From Candidatus Hydrogenedentota bacterium (lineage in GTDB: Bacteria; Hydrogenedentota; Hydrogenedentia; Hydrogenedentales; CAITNO01): a DNA stretch of 64,000 bases. Shown in pieces: positions 17,401-25,092 of the stretch. Where the stretch lies: contig CAITNO010000123.1 of the NCBI GenBank assembly GCA_903893795.1, forward strand, positions 106,846 through 170,845. Reading direction: 5' to 3'. The translations under genes were made by a program, and so were the position numbers. The first letter of the stretch is position 1; every line of letters starts with the position of its first letter. The notes below the pieces were generated by a model. That model did no database searches. It had not been told where the DNA came from and saw nothing but the letters and a program-made list of their open reading frames with translations.

Positions 17401-18739
17401 GCACATCACGGACTACACCAGCGTGTTTCACAACGGCGGCGTGGATGCGGCGCATTTCTCCCAGTCCTATGCGAACCTGCACCGCTTTGTGCGGCGGCCG
17501 GGGCTGGAGAGCGACTATCACATGCTGACGCCGATGGAGTTCCATGCCGATTCCACCGAACTGGTGCAGATGCTGCGCAAGGGCCATCACGGCGTTAAAC
17601 TGGACAGTGAGGCATGGGACCGGATCATTACCTGGATTGACTTTAATGCGCCTTTTCAGGGCACCTGGACGGAACTGGCCGGGAAAGAGCGGGTCGAAAT
17701 GCCCGCGATGCGGCGGCGGGAACTACTCAAGAAGTATGCCGGGATGGATGTTGACCCCGAGGCCGTTTTGAATGTGCCGCTCGCCCCCATCGAACCCATT
17801 ATTCCGGACCAGACCCAAGCGGTGCAGGCGGCGGTTCACTGTGACGGCTGGCCTTTTGGCGCGGAGGAGGCGAAACGGCGGCAGGAGGCTGATGGGCCCG
17901 CTGAAAAGACGCTTGACCTTGGCGACGGGCAACTGCTGCATCTTGTTCGTATTCCGGCGGGTGATTTCGTGATGGGGGATGCCGCCGGACTGGCGGATGA
18001 AGCTCCGGCCCATGCGGTGCATGTGGCCAAGGCTTTCTGGATGGGCACTTGCGAGATTACGAATGGGGAGTATGCGTGTTTCGACCCGAAGCATGACAGC
18101 GCCGTGGAGTCGAAGTTTTCGATGCAGTTCGGCGTGCGCGGGTTCTATGTGAACGGGCCGGACCAGCCCGTGGTGCGCGTTTCCTGGAACGAGGCGACGG
18201 CTTTTTGCACATGGCTGAGCGCCCAGACCGGCGGGCAGGTCACGCTGCCGACGGAGGCGCAGTGGGAATACGCCTGCCGCGCGGGGACAGCGACGCCGTT
18301 TTTCTACGGGAACTTGGACACGGACTGGTCGCCCTATGCCAATCTTGCCGATGCCAAGCTGAGTGAGTTTGTGTGCCACACCTACAAGAAAGAGCGCGAA
18401 GTCTGGAGCGCCGCGAGCAAGTATGACGACTGGATTCCCAAGGATTCGCGCTTCAATGACGGCGGCTTTTTGTCGGATGGCGTGGGACTGTATCAGCCCA
18501 ATGCATGGGGTCTGCACGACATGACCGGGAATGTGTGCGAGTGGACGCGCAGTGACTACAAGCCCTACCCCTACAACGATGGCGATGGGCGGAATGACGG
18601 CTCCGCCTCGGAAAGCAAGGTGGTGCGGGGTGGGTCGTGGCATGACAGTCCCGCCTTGGCGCGGACGGCGTATCGGTTGGCGTATAGAAGCTATCAGCCG
18701 GTGTACAACGTGGGGTTCCGCGTTGTGTGGGAGGAGTAG
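14411..18739 (+). CDS. HzsA-related multidomain secreted c-type cytochrome with FGE-sulfatase domain
   Basis: 1442 residues from a GTG at 14411 (AAAGGG upstream); signal peptide to about residue 24. Order: LamG/concanavalin-like domain (about 30-240, CVLWLDGADAV, FDGDDFLVTP), helical linker, a TolB/HzsA-middle-domain-like propeller (about 500-880; GDVDLNFDADKMLFSS, YDPCYLPDGRVMFCSTA, VLPSGRVLYLRWEY), two haem c sites CVGCH at Cys930 and Cys980, then an FGE-sulfatase (SUMF1) domain (about 1175-1440; GDFVMGDA, LPTEAQWEYACRAGT, GNVCEW, GFRVVW). Proteins with this propeller and haem combination are annotated as related to hydrazine-synthase alpha, but that does not imply hydrazine synthesis. Role is unknown; a periplasmic redox or substrate-binding protein is likely. 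Only two haem motifs are present. Confidence 0.8.
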   Translation: MNHFSVIFSMILFACVFCAPHGLAESPGEIPGCVLWLDGADAVGDGTPVAVWRDRSGHGGDAVQTEAGHQPSCEKSGPDARHLVRFDGDDFLVTPLKRDWSGTDWTLFVVASLDADTPANYRGIIGNRFGEGRENWWSLGTTGNGTSYLELAAGAGVNSTLSPANSRLCLYAVVKQGPKFALFRNGTLIGEAEHANVGGLSNELRIGLWFGAEQGWKGEIGEVILCEGAADGPTRDRVEGYLCEKWGVFLAQHVLVTEATWPESMLASRRALSAWAAKVGVKQHADGASAEIWDAMETAFPEECGRLDRLAAAAQRKPMEWFGQATECDFEKTLIASGGLRCAAAADGLTVSHTPPEDTRWLALVDEAGKTRDAFMACQRSVEAINVAALRLAVEDLGSTYPDQYRQGAEFAARLGELERRAPEIRAGLARCDESSRTEADAALKLQQEILLSNPLLDFDKLLFVRRSVTSPSLGLVQNWQSNCALPREGFDNEIAQLSPVSPEGQMTTVYRPEKPVFVGDVDLNFDADKMLFSSIGSHEQWQIFEVGTDGSGLRQVTRGDDPDVDNYDPCYLPDGRVMFCSTAYFTAVPCVNGSTRCANLFRMDGDGANMHQLCFDQEHNWCPTVLPSGRVLYLRWEYTDTPHTHDRVLFHMNPDGTGQMEYYGSNSYWPNSLFYARPIPEHPNQFVGIVSGHHGVPRMGELVLFDVTRGRRECEGAVQRIPGWGKKIEWGADARYDSPLIADNLVDASWPKFLHPFPLSDKYFLVSCKPTPDALWGLYLVDVFDNMLLLREEPGYALFEPVPLRETARPPVIPDVVKPERDDALVYLSDVYAGGGLRGIPRGEVKSLRLFTYHFLYPGMGGPQAVVGMEGPWDMRRTLGTVPVEEDGSAYFRVPANTPISVQPLDGEGKALQLMRSWFTGQRGEVVSCVGCHESQNSAPQQHQSIAFGREASEITPWHGPARGYNYDRELQPVLDRYCVGCHDGSSPIPDLKDRTHITDYTSVFHNGGVDAAHFSQSYANLHRFVRRPGLESDYHMLTPMEFHADSTELVQMLRKGHHGVKLDSEAWDRIITWIDFNAPFQGTWTELAGKERVEMPAMRRRELLKKYAGMDVDPEAVLNVPLAPIEPIIPDQTQAVQAAVHCDGWPFGAEEAKRRQEADGPAEKTLDLGDGQLLHLVRIPAGDFVMGDAAGLADEAPAHAVHVAKAFWMGTCEITNGEYACFDPKHDSAVESKFSMQFGVRGFYVNGPDQPVVRVSWNEATAFCTWLSAQTGGQVTLPTEAQWEYACRAGTATPFFYGNLDTDWSPYANLADAKLSEFVCHTYKKEREVWSAASKYDDWIPKDSRFNDGGFLSDGVGLYQPNAWGLHDMTGNVCEWTRSDYKPYPYNDGDGRNDGSASESKVVRGGSWHDSPALARTAYRLAYRSYQPVYNVGFRVVWEE

Positions 18740-19160
18740 CGCGGTTGGGCTTTGCCTGGCGGGTGGTTGCGAGGGCTGAAGCGTGCTTTGGTGCATGCTT
18801 GCTCGGGGTTGTACCAAAGTGAGGAAAAACGCATAAGCTCAAGCCTGGTTGGCTCTTAAGTCCCCCTTCGAAGGGGGATTTAGGGGGATGTTGGTCTTGC
18901 TTCGGGCTCCACATCCCCCGCCGCTTCGCGGCCTCCCCCTTCAAAGGGGGATTAATAACAGACGGGTAGCGCAACTCGTATATATAATAGGCTCTGTATT
19001 GGCACTGGCACCGCATTGCAGACCCCGATGCCGCCCACGACCCCTACACGGGGCCGCCGGCATGCTAACGCGATTGTCCTGAGCCCGTGACTGCGCTTCA
19101 TTAACCTGATACTATGATTCGGGTATCCTGATTTCGTCTGCCAACCTGGAGGGTCACGCT
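18740..19160. other. intergenic region with one interspersed palindromic repeat
   Basis: No gene is supported in this 420-base gap. It contains repeat R1 (18861-18953). Between 19000 and 19160 must lie the promoter of the glycoside hydrolase cluster; the stretch around 19104-19130 has a weak TTAACC / TATCCT pair at 17 bases, which I would not call on its own. Confidence 0.5.
18861..18953. repeat. interspersed palindromic repeat R1
   Basis: Opens with TCCCCCTTCGAAGGGGGA, itself a palindrome, followed by TTTAGGGGGATGTTGG, and closes with CCGCTTCGCGG and a second CCCCCTTCAAAGGGGG. A homologous copy is at 50112-50211 and a related cluster at 37003-37140. It is a MITE/REP-like element with no coding capacity. 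Confidence 0.8.
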
Positions 19161-21674
19161 GTGCGTAAAGCTGTTGCGATGGGAATTCTTGCCGTGTGTG
19201 CTGCCGCCGTGTGCTGCGGAGCCATGGCGACGCCTGCCGAGATGGGCGAGGCGCAGAACTGGGTGGAGGCTAAGTTTGGGGACGCGGCCGTTTCTGCGCC
19301 TGCGGGCAGCCTGACGCTGCTGAGCCACTTTGATGTGGTGTGGAGGAACTGCCGGGTGGACCGGCCGCTCACGCTGGGTTCGGCGGAGTTTCGGCGCGGT
19401 CTCTTTACTCATGCGCCTGCCGATGTGCTGGTGAAGCTCCCTGCACCGGGAAAGGAATTCACGGCGGCGGTGGGTGTGGACAGTAATGACCAGACACGCG
19501 GCGGCCGGGGCACGGTTGTTTTTAGCGTGGCGGTGGGTGACAACAAGGAGGCTTTCAAGTCGTCCGTGCTGCGGGAGGGCATGGTTCCCGCGCCCGTTGC
19601 GGTGGGTCTTAAAGGTGCGACGGAATTTCACCTGCTGGTGGGCGACGGCGGCGATGGAAACGGCTGTGACCAGGCCGACTGGGTGGATGCCAAAGTCGTA
19701 CTGGCCGACGGGTGTGTTGTGTGGCTGGGCGACCTGCCCATTGTGGAGGGGCAGGCGGCGGCGGCGGCTTCTCTCACAAAGGAACCGCCCTTTTCCTTCA
19801 AGTACGGCGGGAAGACCTTTGCCGAACTGTTGCCCGGTTTTGAGAAGAAGGCAGCCACGACAAGGCTTGACGATGCTCGTGTTCAGCATGAACTGCTCTA
19901 TAGGGATGCTGCGACCGGCCTGGAAGTGCGGTGTGTCGCCATCGAGTATCTGGACTATCCGACAGTGGAATGGACGCTTCATTTCAAGAACACCGGGTCG
20001 AATGACACGCCCATTCTCTCAGAGATTCAGGCGCTTGATGCGCAATTCAGCCGGCTTGCCGACGAGGTTTACAGCCGCTTCTCCCGGCAGGGCGAGTTCA
20101 CCCTGCACCACCACATCGGCAGTATCTGTGCGCCAAATGACTATGAGCCGCATGTATCGGTCCTGAAGGGCAATGAAACGAAGAAACTCGCGTCGGCTGG
20201 CGGTCGCGGGAGCAACGGCGATTTTCCGTACTTCAATATTGAATGGCCCGGCGGGGGCGTGATTGCCGTGGTGGGCTGGCCGGGACAGTGGAATGCGACC
20301 TTTACCCGTGACGAGGGTGCCGGGCTACATGTGGTCGCTGGACAGGAATTGACCCATTTCACGCTGCATCCCGGCGAGGAAGTGCGGTCGCCGCTCATCG
20401 TGCTCCAGTTCTGGCAGGGCGATGCCGTGGACGCGCAAAACACCTGGCGGCGGTGGATGATTGCGCACAACGTGCCGCGTGTGGACGGTCAACTGCGGCC
20501 GACGCATTTATCGGGCTGCTCGTCCCATTTCTTCGGCGAAATGGTGCATGCCGACGAGGCCAGTCAGTTCAAATTCATCGACCGGTATGTGGAGGAGAAG
20601 ATCCCCATCGACTATTGGTGGATGGATGCGGGCTGGTACAAAATTGCCTCCGACTGGCCCAACACGGGCACCTGGGAGGTGGACACAAAGCGGTTCCCGC
20701 GCGGTCTACGGGCCATCACCGACCATGCGCACGAAAAAGGCATTGACACCATCGTCTGGTTTGAACCGGAGCGCGTCACGCCGGGCACATGGCTCTACGA
20801 CACCCACCCGCAATGGCTGCTGGGCAAGGATGGCGAGCAGAAGCTGCTTGATCTGGGCAATCCGGAAGCGCGGCAGTGGTTGACGGACCATGTGGACAAG
20901 CTGATGACGGACGAAGGGATTGACCTGTACCGGCAGGACTTCAACATGGACCCGCTGGACTATTGGCGCAACAACGACGCTCCCGACCGGCAGGGCATCA
21001 CGGAGATACGCCACATCACCGGTTATCTCGCGTTTTGGGACGAACTGCTGCGGCGTCGTCCGGGATTGCGCATAGACACCTGCGCCAGCGGGGGCCGGCG
21101 CAACGATCTGGAGACGCTGCGCCGTTCCGTGCCGCTATGGCGCAGTGATTACATCATGGAGCCCATTGGCACGCAGGGCTGCACCTACGGCATCTCGTCG
21201 TGGGTTCCGTTCCACGGCACGGGCGTGAAGGAGCCCGACGCCTACCTCTTCCGCAGCATGATGACGCCCTATCCCAACTGTCTGTGGGATGCGCGGCGGA
21301 CGGACCTGAACTGGGACGAACTGCGCAGGCTTGTTTCGCAATGGAAGCAGGTCGCGCCAAACTACGGCGGCGATTTCTATCCGCTGACGCCCTACAGTCT
21401 GGACAACAGCGCCTGGATTGCCTGGCAGTTTGACCGACCGGAGGCCGGTGAGGGCATGGTACAGGCGTTCCGCCGGGCGGCGAGTGTGTATCGCGGTGTA
21501 GACCTGGCCCTGCGCGGTCTTGACCGCGCCGCGCGCTATACCGTGACTGACCTGGACACCCCGGACAACCCCTGCGAGATGAGTGGTGCCGAGCTGCTGG
21601 ACAAGGGACTGCCGGTGGATATCACCGCGCGGCCGGGGTCGAAGCTGTTTACCTACAAGCGCATTGGACAGTAA
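19161..21674 (+). CDS. secreted NPCBM-GH36 alpha-galactosidase-like enzyme
   Basis: 837 residues; GTG start at 19161 with GGAGGG upstream. Signal peptide to about residue 23. An NPCBM/NEW2 carbohydrate-binding domain follows (about 45-190; GLFTHAPADVLVKLP, GGDGNGCDQADWVDAKVVL). The GH36 part has all clan GH-D landmarks: DYWWMDAGWY, WFEPERV, LYRQDFNMDP with nucleophile Asp593, DTCASGGRRNDLE, and LWRSDY with acid/base Asp663, then a C-terminal beta domain. Members hydrolyse terminal alpha-galactosides or related alpha-linked sugars with retention. It is the first of a plus-strand series (28 bases before the GH2 gene), so it likely works with GH2, a second GH36 and GH4 on one glycan. Confidence 0.9.
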   Translation: MRKAVAMGILAVCAAAVCCGAMATPAEMGEAQNWVEAKFGDAAVSAPAGSLTLLSHFDVVWRNCRVDRPLTLGSAEFRRGLFTHAPADVLVKLPAPGKEFTAAVGVDSNDQTRGGRGTVVFSVAVGDNKEAFKSSVLREGMVPAPVAVGLKGATEFHLLVGDGGDGNGCDQADWVDAKVVLADGCVVWLGDLPIVEGQAAAAASLTKEPPFSFKYGGKTFAELLPGFEKKAATTRLDDARVQHELLYRDAATGLEVRCVAIEYLDYPTVEWTLHFKNTGSNDTPILSEIQALDAQFSRLADEVYSRFSRQGEFTLHHHIGSICAPNDYEPHVSVLKGNETKKLASAGGRGSNGDFPYFNIEWPGGGVIAVVGWPGQWNATFTRDEGAGLHVVAGQELTHFTLHPGEEVRSPLIVLQFWQGDAVDAQNTWRRWMIAHNVPRVDGQLRPTHLSGCSSHFFGEMVHADEASQFKFIDRYVEEKIPIDYWWMDAGWYKIASDWPNTGTWEVDTKRFPRGLRAITDHAHEKGIDTIVWFEPERVTPGTWLYDTHPQWLLGKDGEQKLLDLGNPEARQWLTDHVDKLMTDEGIDLYRQDFNMDPLDYWRNNDAPDRQGITEIRHITGYLAFWDELLRRRPGLRIDTCASGGRRNDLETLRRSVPLWRSDYIMEPIGTQGCTYGISSWVPFHGTGVKEPDAYLFRSMMTPYPNCLWDARRTDLNWDELRRLVSQWKQVAPNYGGDFYPLTPYSLDNSAWIAWQFDRPEAGEGMVQAFRRAASVYRGVDLALRGLDRAARYTVTDLDTPDNPCEMSGAELLDKGLPVDITARPGSKLFTYKRIGQ

Positions 21675-21702
21675 GCACAACCGGATTCAGGAGGAAACAG
21701 GA

Positions 21703-24700
21703 ATGCTCCTTGGATGCCTGTATGGGAATCGGGTGGTAGTGCCCGCATTGATGCTGTGTTGCCTTATTGGCCTGCCTGCCTTTGGGCAGGCGCGACCGAC
21801 AGCCAGTTTGGACGGTCCGTGGTCATTCCAAATGGACCCGAAGCATGTGGGCGAGGCGGAGCAGTGGTTTTCCGCGCCGGTGGCGTTCACGGATAGCATT
21901 CAGGTGCCCGGTGCATGGGAAGCCCAGGGCTTCGGTGCGGAAACGGAGAAACTGCACCACCACTTCATCGGCAAGGGCTGGTACAAGCGCGAGGTCAGCG
22001 TGCCGGCCGACTGGGCCGGGAAGCGCGTCTTTCTGTGCATCGGCGGTGTGCACCGCTATGCGGACCTTTGGGTGAACGGAAAAGTCCTCGGCGAGCACAT
22101 CGGCTGCCTCTCCCCTTTCGAGTACGACATCACCGACTTTGCCGCGCCCGGCACGTCGGCGCTGGTTGCCATCCGCGTTGATTCGGAACAGCGCTGGGAT
22201 ATCGACACGATGATCGGGGCGTGGGACATCATCGACTACATGGACACCTATTGGGGCGGGATCTGGGGGCATGTCGCGCTTGAGGCGCGCAGCGCCGCCT
22301 ATTTGGAGGACCTGTTTGTTACGCCTGCCGTTGCGCCGGCGCGGTGCCGCGTGACGGTTTCGGTCAAAGGCACGGTGCCGGAAGGCGCCGCGCTGCATCT
22401 CGATATCCTCGACAAGGCAGGGGCGGTACTGGTCCAGGGGGATGCCCCGGCGCGGTCGCCTCTTGGCGCGATTCAGATTGAGGCCGCCGACGCGCAACTC
22501 TGGATGCCCGACACACCGAACTTGTACAGGGCGCGGTTGTCGCTGGTCAAGGGCGGAGAAATCATCGACGCACTGGAAGCGCGCTTTGGTTTCCGCCAAA
22601 TCACGATAGACGGCACCCGTATACTGCTCAACGGGCAGCCCTTCTTCCTGCGCGGTTACGGCGACGACGCCATTTATCCCCAGACCATGGCCGCCCCCTC
22701 GGACGAGGCTTGTTACCGAAAGAAAATAGGCATGGCGAAGGAATATGGTTTCAACCACGTTCGCCACCACAGCCATTTCCTGCCGCCCGAGTATTATGAC
22801 GTCTGCGACGAACTGGGCATGCTGGTGTCGCCCGAACTGACCATCGGCTATCAGACCTTCTACAACAAGGCGAAGGGGCCCGCGCTCGAACTGTACAAGA
22901 CCGAGTGGGCCGCCGCGATTCGCCGCTTCCGGAACCATCCCTCCATCTTCGACTGGAGCATGGGCAATGAGATGTATGATTCCATACCCATTGCGCCGGA
23001 GCTTTACCGCATCGCCAAGGAACTGGACGGCACGCGTCCCGTCGTTGATTCGGACGGCGTGCCCCAGGCCGGTTTCACCGAGGGCACACGCGACCGCGAC
23101 ACGCTCGACCTGTACTTTACCCAGTTCGACGTCTCCAACAATCCACTGGACATTCCAGACCTCTATCGCTGTCCCGCGCCGAAGAAACCCGTCATCTCGC
23201 ACGAGACGGGCAACTACGTCACCTTTCCGCTGCTCGATCAGATTTATCTCTTCTGCAACAATTTCAAACCGTTCTGGCTGATCGCAGCGCGCGACAAAGT
23301 TCAGAAGATGGGTCTGCTCGACGAGGTGCCGCGCTGGGCCGAGAACACGGGAAAACTCTACACGCTCTTGCGCAAGACAGACATTGAGGCCATCCGCAAA
23401 AGTCCATTCCTGTCCGGGTACCACTGGTGGCTTTTCCAAGACTATTGGACCACCTCAAACGGCATCGTGGACACCTATATGCGCGTCAAGCCGGGCATCG
23501 ACCGTGACGCCATGCGCCAGTTCAACAATGACGTGGTCCTGCTCCAGGACGGCATCGGTCTCAGCTATCGGGGAGGCGAACATCTCAAGGCAACCCTGCT
23601 GATTTCCAATTTCGGAACCTCTGCCCTCGACAACGCCACACTCTCCTATCAGGTCGGCCATTCCATCGCTGAACAATCTTTGCCCGCGCCCAAGGCGCTT
23701 CAGGGTGCGCTCACCGAACTGGCCAGAATGGATGTGCCCCTGCCGGAGGTCAGCCTCCCAGAGCAAATCGTCGTCAAGGTCCGGCTGGTGTCTGGCGGCG
23801 CGACTTTCACCAACGAGTGGTCCACATGGGTCTATCCCGCGCAGGTGCCCGCAGCCACAACACCGCTATTTGCCTCCACCGAACTGCTACCCTGGCTGGA
23901 AGCGCGCGGCGCGAAGGTGCTGCCTTCGCAGAAGCCCTACCCCACCCAGGCCGTCTATGTCTCCAGCCAGGTGACTCCGGAACTGATCGACGCCACTGCG
24001 GCCGGTGCGTCCCTTATCCTGTTCAAGCCGCAGGGCCTGCTCCCGGCCGCCACGACGCGTTTCAAGACCGCATGGTGGCTCGGCAATGAGGGCGACAACA
24101 ACGCGGGCACGGTGGTGTACGACCACGCCGTCACGCGCGCCATGTCGCCCGAGGGTTGGTGCGATGCGTCCTGGTATCCGCTGCTGGAGGGAAGCGACGG
24201 ATACCTGGTCGATGAACTCCCGGCGCAGCCGGAACAGATCATCCGCGGAGTCGAGGTTGCCGGTGTCTGCCGCAACAAATCCATGCTGTTTCAGGCCACC
24301 GTCGGCAGGGGGCGCGTTGTTGTCTGCGGGCTGAACCTCGACGCGACACGGCCTGACGGTACGCCCTGCCCGCCCGCCGAATGGCTTACGGCGCGCCTTG
24401 TCGACCCTGCGACAACTTTTCCCCTGCCAACCGCGGCGATTCCGGAGAGCTACTTCCGCGAGCGTATCGTGAGAGCGCCGAAATTCAGCGGGCCCTTCAT
24501 TGAGGGTTTTGCGAGCCTCTTGCGCAATGAAGGCGAGACGGGCAAGTGGTTCACGTACCGCAACGAACGGGACAAAACGGAAACACTTCGGCAGACCGAG
24601 GCCGGTCATGTCGTGGAGTGGGACAGCGCGCCGGCACCGGACCCGCTATCGGGTGGATCTATAACCTTTGTATTCGCCGGCGGCCTCGGGTGGATTTCGC

Positions 24701-24987
24701 AGCCGTCAACCGACGGGTTCGCCCTGTCCCTCAACGGCAAAGAGATTCTCCGCTTTGACGTGTGCCGCGGACGAGGCCTCTGGCACGATGATGCTAACCG
24801 CGTCTCGCTTAGCTTCGTGGCCCGGCGTTCGACCTCGGAAGACACGGCCGGCCTGTTCTATCTGGGCGTGCCCTGCGACCTTGTCGCACCCGGCCAAGGC
24901 TGCCGTCTCAGCGTTACGTCTCTCGGATCGGGAAGCCAGCGATGGTTTGCGTTACACCCCTACAGCGATGTGCTTGGTGCGAAGTAG
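21703..24987 (+). CDS. secreted glycoside hydrolase family 2 (beta-galactosidase/glucuronidase-like)
   Basis: 1094 residues from an ATG with GGAGG upstream; signal peptide about 1-28 (LMLCCLIGLPAFGQA). GH2 order is clear: jelly-roll sugar-binding domain (LDGPWSFQMDP, GWYKREVSVPADWAGKRVFL, HRYADLWVNGKVLGEHIGCL), Ig-like domain, then TIM barrel with FLRGYGDD, GFNHVRHHSH, DWSMGNEMYD holding acid/base Glu423 and ISHETGNY holding nucleophile Glu501. Some 400 residues follow the barrel, unusually long for GH2, including an Ig-like domain, a Rossmann-like ThuA-type segment (QAVYVSSQVTPELIDATAAG...) and a terminal beta-sandwich. Members cleave beta-galactosides, glucuronides or mannosides; the substrate is open. 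Cotranscription with the GH36 gene 28 bases upstream is likely. Confidence 0.9.
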   Translation: MLLGCLYGNRVVVPALMLCCLIGLPAFGQARPTASLDGPWSFQMDPKHVGEAEQWFSAPVAFTDSIQVPGAWEAQGFGAETEKLHHHFIGKGWYKREVSVPADWAGKRVFLCIGGVHRYADLWVNGKVLGEHIGCLSPFEYDITDFAAPGTSALVAIRVDSEQRWDIDTMIGAWDIIDYMDTYWGGIWGHVALEARSAAYLEDLFVTPAVAPARCRVTVSVKGTVPEGAALHLDILDKAGAVLVQGDAPARSPLGAIQIEAADAQLWMPDTPNLYRARLSLVKGGEIIDALEARFGFRQITIDGTRILLNGQPFFLRGYGDDAIYPQTMAAPSDEACYRKKIGMAKEYGFNHVRHHSHFLPPEYYDVCDELGMLVSPELTIGYQTFYNKAKGPALELYKTEWAAAIRRFRNHPSIFDWSMGNEMYDSIPIAPELYRIAKELDGTRPVVDSDGVPQAGFTEGTRDRDTLDLYFTQFDVSNNPLDIPDLYRCPAPKKPVISHETGNYVTFPLLDQIYLFCNNFKPFWLIAARDKVQKMGLLDEVPRWAENTGKLYTLLRKTDIEAIRKSPFLSGYHWWLFQDYWTTSNGIVDTYMRVKPGIDRDAMRQFNNDVVLLQDGIGLSYRGGEHLKATLLISNFGTSALDNATLSYQVGHSIAEQSLPAPKALQGALTELARMDVPLPEVSLPEQIVVKVRLVSGGATFTNEWSTWVYPAQVPAATTPLFASTELLPWLEARGAKVLPSQKPYPTQAVYVSSQVTPELIDATAAGASLILFKPQGLLPAATTRFKTAWWLGNEGDNNAGTVVYDHAVTRAMSPEGWCDASWYPLLEGSDGYLVDELPAQPEQIIRGVEVAGVCRNKSMLFQATVGRGRVVVCGLNLDATRPDGTPCPPAEWLTARLVDPATTFPLPTAAIPESYFRERIVRAPKFSGPFIEGFASLLRNEGETGKWFTYRNERDKTETLRQTEAGHVVEWDSAPAPDPLSGGSITFVFAGGLGWISQPSTDGFALSLNGKEILRFDVCRGRGLWHDDANRVSLSFVARRSTSEDTAGLFYLGVPCDLVAPGQGCRLSVTSLGSGSQRWFALHPYSDVLGAK

Positions 24988-24997
24988 AAGTCTTGAC

Positions 24998-25065
24998 AGC
25001 CGAGGGCGGCTGTGCCACATATTGCTTTGGCTCTCGCTGCAAGCCGGCAGCCGAGGGCGGCTGTC
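24998..25065. repeat. pair of REP-like palindromes
   Basis: Two copies of CAGCCGAGGGCGGCTGT (near 24999-25015 and 25049-25065) in the spacer between the GH2 and second GH36 genes. Each is an imperfect palindrome (CAGCCG/CGGCTG). They could form mRNA hairpins that set the ratio between the two genes or be scattered REP elements. Confidence 0.65.
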
Positions 25066-25092
25066 CTACATGTTGAAAGAGAAAGGACCAAT

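Noticed and set aside
18600..18739. Possible second DGR variable region in the FGE domain of the HzsA-related gene
   Set aside because: The motif block is the same but codons end in all bases and include CAG, AGT, TAT and CAT; no adenine-template pattern.
18995..19016. Second sigma-54 promoter (TTGGCACTGGCACCGC) before the GH36 gene
   Set aside because: The good -24 and -12 boxes are one base too close, and the alternative spacing has a poor -12 box.
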